From: Bacteroidaceae bacterium
GTDB lineage: Bacteria > Bacteroidota > Bacteroidia > Bacteroidales > Bacteroidaceae
Reading direction: 5' to 3'
Length of the DNA: 50,568 nucleotides
Assembly (NCBI GenBank): GCA_024401095.1
Contig: JAKSLR010000023.1
Coordinates: 1 to 50,568, forward strand
A model generated the notes under the pieces. The model worked only from the letters and a program-made list of their open reading frames with translations, was not told where the DNA came from and did not search any database. Shown here in pieces: positions 24,359-35,524 of the stretch (positions are counted from its first letter, which is position 1; every line of letters starts with the position of its first letter). A program made the translations under genes and the position numbers.

Positions 24359-24760
24359 TCAGACGTAAAGACTCAAAATGTTTTTATTATCCTTACGCTC
24401 GTATGAAATACGGCTCATGAGTTCCTGAACCAGAAAAATACCCAAGCCACCTATCGGACGTTCGTCGGCATCCAATGTGATGTCTGGATTCTCCGCTTTG
24501 GTAGGATCAAATGGGATGCCTTCATCCTCAATCACAAAATAAAAAGCTTCGGAATCCTTGTTTGCGGTTACTGTTATAGGTTTCCCTTTTTCATGGGGAT
24601 ACGCATAATTCATGACATTAACCACAGCTTCTTCTAACGCAAGATTCAGGTTAAAGACCTGTGGCATGGGAAGTTCCCATTTTTCACCTAAGCCTTCAAC
24701 CCATGCTCCCAACTTGGGAACATCATGGATATCATTGATGAGATGTAATGTTTCTGTCAT
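24359..24760 (-). CDS. RsbW/SpoIIAB-like anti-sigma serine kinase
   Basis: Cytoplasmic HATPase_c protein of 133 residues of the RsbW type. The N box is in NLALEEAVVNVMNYAYP (Glu and Asn for Mg-ATP), the G1 box in VIEDEGIPFDPT, and the G2 box in GGLGIFLVQELMSRISYER. In partner-switching systems such a kinase phosphorylates the STAS antagonist and sequesters a target, classically a sigma factor. No sigma factor gene lies nearby, so the target here may be different. Its ATG overlaps the SpoIIE phosphatase stop by 4 bp. Confidence 0.9.
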   Translation of the reverse strand: MTETLHLINDIHDVPKLGAWVEGLGEKWELPMPQVFNLNLALEEAVVNVMNYAYPHEKGKPITVTANKDSEAFYFVIEDEGIPFDPTKAENPDITLDADERPIGGLGIFLVQELMSRISYERKDNKNILSLYV

Positions 24761-26592
24761 TTCTTTGGACCTTTGTATTCAACAACCAACATTGTAATAT
24801 CATCACTCTGTTCTGCTCCACGAGCATATTTCACTAATGCCTGATGAATATATTCAATGAAATCCTTAGCAGACTTCATATTGTGAGCACGTGCTTCGGC
24901 TAATGTTTTCAGTGTAGCTTCTTCTCCAAAAAGCTTCTTATGGATGTTTTCTGCCTCTGTCACTCCATCGGTATACATGAAGATAGCTTCTCCTGGCATT
25001 AATTGGGTCTCTTCCTTTACATATGGGAAACCCTCGAAGACACCCACTGCAAGGTTGATCTGAGGCTTTGTGTAATAAACGTTAGGTTTGCCGTCCTTTA
25101 TTCTTCTTACAATTGGTGCATTGTGACCGGCATTGCAATAGTCAAGATGTCCGGTCTTTAAATCCAAGACACCCGTAAATAAAGTACAGAACATGTTGTG
25201 TACATTTCCTTCAGAAAGTGCTGTATTCAAGGAGGATACGATTTCTGCTGGATCATTGACATGAAGTGAATTGTTGCGGAAAAGACTACGGATGACCGTC
25301 ATGAACAAAGAAGCGGGAACACCCTTCCCGGAAACATCACCCACACAGAAGAACAGTTTTTCATCACGGATGAAATAGTCATACAAGTCGCCACCCACAT
25401 CCTTTGCAGGTTTTAGGAATCCACAGACATCTAGATCATCACGGTCAGGGAAAGCAGGGTATAGTTTCGGAATCATACCCATCTGTATACCAGATGCAAT
25501 CTTTAGTTCGCTTTCCATACCTGCCTTTACCATGTTCATTTTTTGGAATCGGCGGAACAGGAAGATAAAACAGATGACCATGAAAATAATACAGAGAACT
25601 GCAATAAAGGTTGTATCACGTTTCATTCGTTCTACACCCGCATAGACATCGTCCTTTGGACATTCTATGGAAACAGTCCAGCCATTTCGCTTAATAGGTG
25701 CAAAGAAAAAGAGTGACTCCAACTCACCTTTGTTTACAACGAAACTACCACTTTTATGATCCAACATGTTAGCTTTCATTGAATCATCGGCAGTATAGTT
25801 CTTATATTCCACTACATCTGCAACATTTTGGAGGATATTAGTTGTATCTGGGTGAGCAACCAAATTAAATTCATGGTCTACAAGCGCTACTTCTGCATTC
25901 GGGAATGGAGAAATTTTCAAGCACTCTTTTCTGAACACTTCAGTATCAATGTCAATAGCAAGCACACCAATTAAGCGGTTCCCTAAACCATGTAAAGGCA
26001 AGCTGAAACAAGTAACAACTTTACCTTTTAATGTTTCACGGAAAGCCTTACTCCAATAAGGCTTATTCTGTGCTGCAGCCTGTTTATACCATTCTTTTTC
26101 ACGGAAATCATGTATTTCTCCTAAGCTTATATTCTCATTCTTTCCACTAACATTGGTTACATAGGCAGCAAAGCCATATTCTCCTTTTGTTTCTTTATAC
26201 AGAAATGGTTCAAAACCGATAGCTACACCACAAATATGAGGATTAGAATCCAAAAATGAATTCAGAATATCAAAAACTTCCTCTTCTGACGGGATCTTAA
26301 AATTCTTCTGGTTAATGACAACAAACCCGTAGCCATTAGCCTGGCGTTCTGTCTTTCCAAACTTTGAACTAAGCAGTGTGTATCCAGCATCTTCCACACG
26401 TTTCAATTCTCCATCAACGTAACTTTGAATATATGCAATGTCACGCTCCATTTTGTAGTCAGTCTCACGCATGACTTCCTGACGTGCAATATACAGACAG
26501 CAACCAAAGCCAAATGATAAGGCAAGTCCTCCGATTAAAAGAACTGCCAATGTGACATCAATGGCTTTCCTTACGCCGAGAATTTTATTCAT
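24757..26592 (-). CDS. dCache sensor-SpoIIE (PP2C) serine phosphatase
   Basis: Membrane sensor phosphatase of 611 residues. TM1 (about 13-35) and TM2 (about 327-350) bracket a periplasmic double Cache domain with the typical REKEWYKQAAAQNKPYWS and LIGVLAIDID segments. A short helical linker without a recognisable HAMP domain leads into a SpoIIE/PP2C domain (about 385-605). Its metal-binding motifs are complete: DVGGDLYD, VGDVSGKGVPASLFM, YTDGVTEAEN and QSDDITML. Predicted action: on ligand binding it dephosphorylates the STAS protein encoded just upstream. dCache domains commonly bind amino acids or small organic acids; the ligand is unknown here. Confidence 0.92.
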   Translation of the reverse strand: MNKILGVRKAIDVTLAVLLIGGLALSFGFGCCLYIARQEVMRETDYKMERDIAYIQSYVDGELKRVEDAGYTLLSSKFGKTERQANGYGFVVINQKNFKIPSEEEVFDILNSFLDSNPHICGVAIGFEPFLYKETKGEYGFAAYVTNVSGKNENISLGEIHDFREKEWYKQAAAQNKPYWSKAFRETLKGKVVTCFSLPLHGLGNRLIGVLAIDIDTEVFRKECLKISPFPNAEVALVDHEFNLVAHPDTTNILQNVADVVEYKNYTADDSMKANMLDHKSGSFVVNKGELESLFFFAPIKRNGWTVSIECPKDDVYAGVERMKRDTTFIAVLCIIFMVICFIFLFRRFQKMNMVKAGMESELKIASGIQMGMIPKLYPAFPDRDDLDVCGFLKPAKDVGGDLYDYFIRDEKLFFCVGDVSGKGVPASLFMTVIRSLFRNNSLHVNDPAEIVSSLNTALSEGNVHNMFCTLFTGVLDLKTGHLDYCNAGHNAPIVRRIKDGKPNVYYTKPQINLAVGVFEGFPYVKEETQLMPGEAIFMYTDGVTEAENIHKKLFGEEATLKTLAEARAHNMKSAKDFIEYIHQALVKYARGAEQSDDITMLVVEYKGPKK

Positions 26593-26601
26593 AAAAATTA
26601 T

Positions 26602-26904
26602 TTATTCAAAATTGAACAATGAGAAGAAGCCAGTAATGGTAAATACCTGTTTGATTTCCGGATTGACGCCCTTAATGGTTACACTTCCGCCCTTAGCAAG
26701 TGTCTGCTTGCGAAGAGCCAGAAATAAACGAAGGCCAGATGATGAAATAAAATCCAGCTGTGTGCAATCCAAAACAATAGGTTTATTTGCCTGACCCATT
26801 AAAGGCTGCATGTCCTTTTCAAATTGTTGTGCTGCTGCAGTGTCAAGTCTACCACAGAGTACTCCTGTGAGGATTCCCTCTTTTTCTTTAATTTCTAATT
26901 TCAT
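26602..26904 (-). CDS. STAS-domain anti-anti-sigma factor (RsbV/SpoIIAA-like)
   Basis: Cytoplasmic STAS protein of 100 residues. It has the beta-alpha fold of SpoIIAA (GRLDTAAAQQFEKDM) and the phosphorylation loop DFISSSGLRLFL with candidate phosphoserine at residues 54-56. It is expected to be phosphorylated by the RsbW-like kinase and dephosphorylated by the SpoIIE phosphatase, both encoded just downstream. It is the first gene of the five-gene operon, 20 bp after the -7 box, and lies 9 bp before the phosphatase gene. Confidence 0.92.
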   Translation of the reverse strand: MKLEIKEKEGILTGVLCGRLDTAAAQQFEKDMQPLMGQANKPIVLDCTQLDFISSSGLRLFLALRKQTLAKGGSVTIKGVNPEIKQVFTITGFFSLFNFE

Positions 26905-26924
26905 AATTTATTAATCTATTTATG

Positions 26925-26932
26925 CAAAATTA
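26925..26932 (-). promoter_or_regulatory. -7 promoter box of the partner-switch/transporter operon
   Basis: TAATTTTG on the minus strand, 20 bp before the STAS start. It is the only box seen ahead of the five-gene run 26904 to 20841. Confidence 0.6.
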
Positions 26933-26959
26933 GCTATTTTTTCTTTACAACGGAAAATA

Positions 26960-29506
26960 TTAAAAAATATTTCCAAAAAGAATTGCATTCATGAACATTC
27001 TTGTTCCACCATACCAAACTGAACGGAAGTTTAGATCATCAGAAAAACTAATGACATTTCCGGAACCGGCACGTGTAACAATTACTTCTGGTGCTCCCTT
27101 CAGACTTTCCTTGTGCTTTGCACGTAGGTAACCGCTTAGCTGAGGATCTTTTTTATCGAACCAGACAGGAGCATTATTGACAATCTTAGGCATTTCAAAT
27201 ACCAAAGTAGAATTCTTCATGATAGGTAGAGGACGCTCATAGCCCCAGCAAAGTGGGTGAGTGTAATCCATTTGTACCTGTAGGTCGGTACCAGGAATGG
27301 TATACATGTCTTCATGATCTCTTCTCTCTGCCCAATTTACATAAGTTGCGCTATCCGGTTTTTCCAGATTCTTAACCTTGATGTTGGTAAGCTTCATGGC
27401 ATTAGTAGAGGTATATGCTCTACCAATAGTAATCAATGTTCCACCTTGACGAACCCATGCTGCCAGTTTCTCCTGTAAAGCTGAATTCACACTTCCTGGG
27501 AGAATGATGACATTGTATCTGTTTAGGTTCAAGCTTGCAGAAGCTTCAACGATAGATGGTGTGAACTGCATGCGGTAGTTCAGCAGGAACCATGCAGAAC
27601 CTACACTAGAACCACCACCTGAAAGGATGGCAATCTTTGGCTGTCGTAAGACCCTATTTGTATAGTGGCCAAGGTCGTAATCCTGCATTCGGCTGCTTTG
27701 TGCACTTTCCACCTGAACGCCAGAAACTTCGGCTAATTCTTTGAGAGTGTTGTAGATGGAATCTGCATTTACTTTTTGTCCTGCAACCGGAACAATCAAA
27801 GTTCCAGGACCATGTTTCTTCTGCTGACCCTTAGGGTTTGCACCCATACTTGCTGCCATTACACGAATGCCTTTTTCCTGCAGCATGTTAATAACGTATG
27901 GGGTGTAGAGTTCTTTGTTATCAAAAATATAGGCAACTTTGCTCTTGCCTCCGACAATACCCCCCTTAGGGAATTGCAGATTCTTTGTATCTTCACCTTG
28001 CAGACCTGCTGTATTTTTTAATGGGCTGTAGTTCAAGCCGTATGCTTCAGCCAAATTCCATGTTGAAATATCATAGAACAAGCTGTCCTTAAATTCTTTG
28101 TTGGTTTCAAACAAGGAGTTCAACAGCATACTGTTCTGTTGTGCAGCAGGTACAAAAAAGCTGTCTTCCTTCTTGTAAGTATAGCCATCTTGTGTATAAT
28201 CCTTGGCCAAATGATTGACCTGAAGACCATGGTTGTGGAGCATTTCAACAAAATGGAAACTTTGAGCACGTGATCCTGCACCATCAAAAACCCATCCCTT
28301 AACAGGCTGCTTTTGTGCTTCTGCATAACGAGCCTTTACAAATCGGTACATATAATCGTTCAGCTGTTCTCTCATGCCAAAGGCAGCTTTTACAGCTCCA
28401 TAAGCACAAAGCACCTGATTACGTACAGTAAATGGGAAATTGAGAATGCCGTTATTGCTTTCCTGCTGATGCCCACGGGATGAAGGTTGTTCAAACAGCA
28501 TTGCGACAGAACCTAAAGCATCGGGATAAACATCTCCTGTTCCCAAGGAATAGCTGTCGTATGAGTCGCTTGAGAAATAAAGTGAGCCAACCTCATCAAG
28601 CATGACAGACTCATATTCTGCGACTTTTGCAGTCAGGTCCTTGTTCTCCTGTGGAATGAACGGATAGTAACCCACTGGATCTGCAGGTTCCAGGAAGAAA
28701 AAGGAATCTCTTCCTTGTTCATGATGGTCATTGACAACATTTGGCATCCATTCATGATAGATTTTCAGCAAAGCCTGAATTTCAGGTTGTGTTGCATTAA
28801 TCCAGTCGCGATTCAGGTCGTGCCAGTAATGGTTGCTTCTGCCTCCAGGTGATGCCTCATGAAATTCTAGACTCTGTGGATCGGTATTGTTTCGGAGGGA
28901 ACGATGACTGTTGGCCCAACTTGCAAAGCGTGTGCTTCCGTCAGGATTCTGTGCAGGAACCAGTAGAATAACAGTATGTTCAAGTATCTCATCAATGTCT
29001 TTTCCCTGAGCTGCAGCCCAGAAATAAGCGAAAGGTATGGTACTATTCATACCTGATGATTCATTTCCATGGATGGAACCTAATATTTCCACTACTGCAG
29101 GAAGATCCTTGGAAGGAACGTCTTGATTCGGATTACGTAATTTCTGATGTTCAATTCTTATTTCTTCCAGCTTCTTCTGGTTTCCAGGACTTGTAATGGC
29201 TACACATAAGATTGGTCGGTTTTCATGTGTCATGCCGTATTGCTTAACACTAACGCGTGATGATTGTTGTGCCAATGAAAGCATGTAGGTAACAATCTGA
29301 TCGTACATAGCCATCTGTTGGCCCACCTCAAATCCAAAATGCTGGCGTGGGGTAGTAATGGCTTCGTTTAATGTGTATTGCAATTGTTCTTTTACAGGAA
29401 GAAAGTACTGTAGCTTTTCTGCATAAGGTACTGGTTTAGGCTGAGCAAGTGCCACATTTGAACCCAGTACACATGTAAGAAATAATGTTGAAATTATTTT
29501 TTTCAT
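26960..29506 (-). CDS. M14-family zinc carboxypeptidase, secreted
   Basis: Exported metallopeptidase of 848 residues. A signal peptide ends near NVALAQP. The M14 catalytic domain (about 45-400) shows the zinc ligands in SIHGNESSG (HxxE), a substrate-binding NPDGSTRFASWANSHRSLRNN, the DLNRDW segment, and HHEQGRDSFFF with the third ligand. The second half contains a Rossmann/class-I amidotransferase-like domain (PKIAILSGGGSSVGSAWFLLN, YNVIILPGSVNSAL, GGTLITIGRAY; about 625-720) that lacks an obvious catalytic Cys. This two-domain layout is common in Bacteroidetes M14 proteins. It has its own promoter downstream of the terminator that ends the cobalamin-riboswitch RNA. Confidence 0.92.
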   Translation of the reverse strand: MKKIISTLFLTCVLGSNVALAQPKPVPYAEKLQYFLPVKEQLQYTLNEAITTPRQHFGFEVGQQMAMYDQIVTYMLSLAQQSSRVSVKQYGMTHENRPILCVAITSPGNQKKLEEIRIEHQKLRNPNQDVPSKDLPAVVEILGSIHGNESSGMNSTIPFAYFWAAAQGKDIDEILEHTVILLVPAQNPDGSTRFASWANSHRSLRNNTDPQSLEFHEASPGGRSNHYWHDLNRDWINATQPEIQALLKIYHEWMPNVVNDHHEQGRDSFFFLEPADPVGYYPFIPQENKDLTAKVAEYESVMLDEVGSLYFSSDSYDSYSLGTGDVYPDALGSVAMLFEQPSSRGHQQESNNGILNFPFTVRNQVLCAYGAVKAAFGMREQLNDYMYRFVKARYAEAQKQPVKGWVFDGAGSRAQSFHFVEMLHNHGLQVNHLAKDYTQDGYTYKKEDSFFVPAAQQNSMLLNSLFETNKEFKDSLFYDISTWNLAEAYGLNYSPLKNTAGLQGEDTKNLQFPKGGIVGGKSKVAYIFDNKELYTPYVINMLQEKGIRVMAASMGANPKGQQKKHGPGTLIVPVAGQKVNADSIYNTLKELAEVSGVQVESAQSSRMQDYDLGHYTNRVLRQPKIAILSGGGSSVGSAWFLLNYRMQFTPSIVEASASLNLNRYNVIILPGSVNSALQEKLAAWVRQGGTLITIGRAYTSTNAMKLTNIKVKNLEKPDSATYVNWAERRDHEDMYTIPGTDLQVQMDYTHPLCWGYERPLPIMKNSTLVFEMPKIVNNAPVWFDKKDPQLSGYLRAKHKESLKGAPEVIVTRAGSGNVISFSDDLNFRSVWYGGTRMFMNAILFGNIF

Positions 29507-29537
29507 TTTTTTGTTTGTGTTAATTCTTTATTGGCTA

Positions 29538-29545
29538 CAAAATTA
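29538..29545 (-). promoter_or_regulatory. -7 promoter box of the M14 gene
   Basis: TAATTTTG on the minus strand, 31 bp before the ATG at 29506. It lies downstream of the terminator at 29591-29620, so the peptidase need not depend on the riboswitch. Confidence 0.6.
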
Positions 29546-29590
29546 CTAAAAATCTAGAATATCCCTATACATAATTATATAAACTACACG

Positions 29591-29620
29591 AAAAAAGGAG
29601 TTATCTCACGACAACTCCTT
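29591..29620 (-). terminator. Terminator closing the riboswitch transcript
   Basis: On the minus strand an 8 bp stem (AAGGAGTT/AACTCCTT, arms 29613-29620 and 29595-29602, 10-nt loop) runs straight into TTTTTT. Good intrinsic terminator. Confidence 0.85.
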
Positions 29621-29789
29621 CTTTCATCTTAATCAATTATGGTATTATAATGGCATTATATAATCCTTCCATCTGCATACAACATCTCCACATTGGATAC
29701 AATTGTACACATGAACTAATAGCAAACTATTTAGTCAGCAATTTAAATAAGTCTTCAAATTTCCATAATCCCGTGGAAACCTTTGTTTA
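29621..29789 (-). other. Apparently non-coding segment between riboswitch and terminator
   Basis: About 170 nt with no CDS of normal size. It holds a small hairpin just after the riboswitch (TTTCCA/TGGAAA around 29765-29784) and two overlapping 18-codon ORFs; one opens at 29712 and runs to 29656. Neither has a visible ribosome-binding site. Together with the riboswitch and terminator it makes an RNA of about 370 nt. Confidence 0.6.
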
Positions 29790-29968
29790 ATGCATAGGCA
29801 GGTCTTCTGGCTTATCCTTGACACACGCCTTCCCGATGGAAAACCAATCAGTGGCATTTAGATTGTGTGTCGCTTTACAGGACATACAGCTGCGGGTACA
29901 GTCACAGATTCACACTGTGTTCCCTCTTAGTCCCTTTCCTTGTGATAGGAAAGAATCACCTATTACAA
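29790..29968 (-). promoter_or_regulatory. Cobalamin (B12) riboswitch
   Basis: On the minus strand the conserved cobalamin aptamer elements occur in order. They are GGTGATTC near the 5' end, GAGGGAACACAG with GTGAATCTGTGACTG, ACCCGCAGCTGTA, then ATGCCACTG and GGGAAGGCG. The 3' B12 box AAGCCAGAAGACCTGCC lies at 29796-29812. Length (about 180 nt) and order match the class. Unusually, no B12 transport or synthesis gene follows: a terminator comes about 170 nt later and the next gene, an M14 peptidase, has its own promoter. See findings. Confidence 0.92.
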
Positions 29969-29970
29969 TG

Positions 29971-29978
29971 CAAATGTA
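29971..29978 (-). promoter_or_regulatory. -7 promoter box of the riboswitch RNA
   Basis: TACATTTG on the minus strand directly before the aptamer, with a TTG 17 bp upstream (shorter than the usual 19-21). It places the start site at about 29965, at the first base pairs of the riboswitch. Confidence 0.6.
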
Positions 29979-30032
29979 CATCTTTTTTTTATATACAAGT
30001 GTTTTTTCTGTAAAAGATTTACATTTTTGCAT

Positions 30033-30070
30033 AAAAAATCCCTGAATTACCAAGGTAAAACAGGGATTTT
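30033..30070 (-). terminator. Terminator of the large beta-galactosidase gene
   Basis: A 10 bp stem (AAAATCCCTG/CAGGGATTTT) with an inner TTACC/GGTAA stem, followed on the minus strand by TTTTTT. It isolates the riboswitch unit from the upstream gene. Confidence 0.88.
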
Positions 30071-30093
30071 CTATTTTGTATCTAATCTAGAAC

Positions 30094-33717
<3,624 letters not shown>

Positions 33718-33855
33718 TCATTCTTCGCTCATGATTATTCCATTTTTCAAGACACTTACAAATTTGCAAACTTACCGAGATGCATAAAAAATGTTAATAA
33801 TGTTAATGTATGTTTAGTTCGATACCAGTTTTTTTTACAATCTTAATGCTTATCG

Positions 33856-33863
33856 TATCTTTA
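33856..33863 (+). promoter_or_regulatory. Probable -7 box of ndk
   Basis: TATCTTTA, one base off the TAnnTTTG consensus, 34 bp before the ndk ATG. No better match lies nearby. Confidence 0.4.
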
Positions 33864-33897
33864 GACCAAATATGTTTAACCTTAAATTATAATAACT

Positions 33898-34365
33898 ATG
33901 GGATTGGAAAAGACATTAGTTCTTTTAAAGCCATGTACAGTTAACCGTGGCTTGATTGGTGAGATTATTGGTATTTTTGAGAAAAAAGGTTTGCGCATCG
34001 CTGGAATGAAAATGATGCAGCTGGATGATGCTATTCTTGAAGAACATTATGCACACCTTGTTGGCCGTCCATTCTTTCCAGGTTTAAAGCGTTCAATGAT
34101 GGCTACTCCTGTAGTTGCTTTAGCCTTAGAGGGTGTAGATGCTATTGAAGTTGTCCGTCAAATGGCTGGTCCTACAAACGGACGTAAAGCTCTTCCTGGA
34201 ACTATCCGTGGAGATTATAGTGTTTCTGGTCAGCAGAATATTGTACATGCAAGTGATGGACCTGAAACTGCTAAGGCAGAATTGGCACGCTTCTTCAAGC
34301 CAGAAGAAATTCTAGAATATAGTCTTTGCACAATGGGCAGTCTCTATGCAAGTGATGAATATTAA
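33898..34365 (+). CDS. ndk: Nucleoside diphosphate kinase
   Basis: Cytoplasmic enzyme of 155 residues that transfers the gamma phosphate of ATP to nucleoside diphosphates. It has the N-terminal TLVLLKPCTVNRGLIGEII, the Kpn-loop region PFFPGLKRSMMATPVVALAL, and the signature GTIRGDYSVSGQQNIVHASD with the catalytic phosphohistidine. PFFPGLKRSM is typical of Bacteroidetes, and the protein is slightly longer than the common 140-150 residues. Monocistronic, closed by a strong terminator. Confidence 0.96.
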   Translation: MGLEKTLVLLKPCTVNRGLIGEIIGIFEKKGLRIAGMKMMQLDDAILEEHYAHLVGRPFFPGLKRSMMATPVVALALEGVDAIEVVRQMAGPTNGRKALPGTIRGDYSVSGQQNIVHASDGPETAKAELARFFKPEEILEYSLCTMGSLYASDEY

Positions 34366-34377
34366 TTCTTAATATTA

Positions 34378-34421
34378 AAAAAGAAGGGGATATGTTTAAA
34401 TTGGCATATCCCCTTCTTTTT
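34378..34421. terminator. Bidirectional terminator between ndk and the EamA gene
   Basis: A 14 bp perfect stem (AAGAAGGGGATATG at 34381-34394 with its complement at 34405-34418, 10-nt loop) is flanked by A-rich left and T-rich right sides. The strongest terminator in the window. Confidence 0.92.
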
Positions 34422-34505
34422 GGTATATACGTTCGAAATGAAAGTTTTTTAATATTCTTACATCATTTCCATGACACTCCAATAACACTTACAGATCGTA
34501 AAACA

Positions 34506-34549
34506 CACGTAAGTGTCACGTAAGACTCACGTAAGTGTCATGTAAGTGT
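34506..34549. repeat. Four tandem copies of an 11-bp repeat
   Basis: The unit CACGTAAGTGT repeats at 34506, 34517, 34528 and 34539; copies 2 and 4 carry one or two changes. Upstream at 34472-34492, TGACACT and AACACTTAC are inverted copies, so the block can fold back. It sits between the ndk terminator and the 3' end of the EamA gene. Confidence 0.85.
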
Positions 34550-34588
34550 CAGATATAATTCTTTACGTATTTGGTGACTGGAAATTAT

Positions 34589-35524
34589 CTAGTTCTTGCT
34601 GACCAGCCAAACACCTGTAAAAATTAAAAATGCATATAGAGCAGTTTGTATATCTACTATGGCAAGGCCTGCCAATATGGATATAACAGCAGCTACAACG
34701 GGTTGTAAATAATTGTACATAGCAACTACTGTAGGATGCACATGCTTTTGTGCTATTGGGGTCAACAAGTATGCCAGACAAGTAGCCAGAATAACTATGT
34801 AAAGTGCATCTAGGATTCCAGTAAATGGCATTGCAATCCAATCAACAGCAATGATACCTGTAATGGTGAATGGGAAAATACAGATAGCAGACATCAAGAA
34901 CATCCATTTCATCAGTGTAAATGCCGAGTATTTCTGAATAATGTCAGTGAAGAATACCAAGTAACAAGCACCACATAACTGAGCAATAAAACAAAGTGTA
35001 TTTCCAAGCATTGGGTTTGTCACATTGGTTGCTTCGTCTTCTTGTCCCGCAAAAATAAATGCCAAGACACCGATAAAGCCTAAAACTACACCTACAACTT
35101 TAAGCCAGTTCAGCTTTTGCTTCAAAAATATAAAACCTAGAACTAAAGTAAAGATTGGTGTCATACTGCAGACAACAGTAGCATCTACCGGACTGGTATA
35201 ACTCATACCCATTATTGTTAATGCCTGATTGGCAGCTATTACCAAGAGTGATGCAAAGAACAGAGGAACGATATCCTTCTTGTCAAGTTTCTCTTTTGGA
35301 AGGGTAGAACTTGGAAGCGCAATACTAAGTAACCAGAAGAGAATTGCTCCGCCTATTATTCTTAATCCTGATAGCGACCATCCATCTATCAACCCCGTAT
35401 TCAGTAAATCTTTAGAGATAGGAGCCATTCCACCCCATATAATATTTGCTGCTAATAAAGCAAGATGACCCTTTAGCTTTCCTGGGATAAATTCCTCATC
35501 GGTGAATTTGAACTGTTTTGCCAT
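34589..35524 (-). CDS. EamA/DMT-family transporter
   Basis: Inner-membrane drug/metabolite transporter of 311 residues with ten predicted helices in two EamA repeats (about 18-150 and 170-305). The repeats show AANIIWGGMAPISKDLL, the metabolite-exporter element ASLLVIAANQALTIMGMSYTSPVDATVV, and in the second half LATCLAYLLTPIAQKHVHPTVVAMYNYLQPVVAA. Substrate unknown; the family exports amino acids, purines and other small metabolites. The ATG at 35524 is preferred to an in-frame TTG at 35533. It overlaps the PD40 lipoprotein gene by 29 bp and ends the four-gene operon. Confidence 0.9.
   Translation of the reverse strand: MAKQFKFTDEEFIPGKLKGHLALLAANIIWGGMAPISKDLLNTGLIDGWSLSGLRIIGGAILFWLLSIALPSSTLPKEKLDKKDIVPLFFASLLVIAANQALTIMGMSYTSPVDATVVCSMTPIFTLVLGFIFLKQKLNWLKVVGVVLGFIGVLAFIFAGQEDEATNVTNPMLGNTLCFIAQLCGACYLVFFTDIIQKYSAFTLMKWMFLMSAICIFPFTITGIIAVDWIAMPFTGILDALYIVILATCLAYLLTPIAQKHVHPTVVAMYNYLQPVVAAVISILAGLAIVDIQTALYAFLIFTGVWLVSKN

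Noticed and set aside
29790..29968. Riboswitch control of the M14 peptidase.
   Set aside because: A strong terminator and a separate promoter lie between them; direct control is not excluded but is not the simplest reading.
34506..34549. Possible CRISPR array.
   Set aside because: Units are 11 bp with no spacers, and no cas gene is present.
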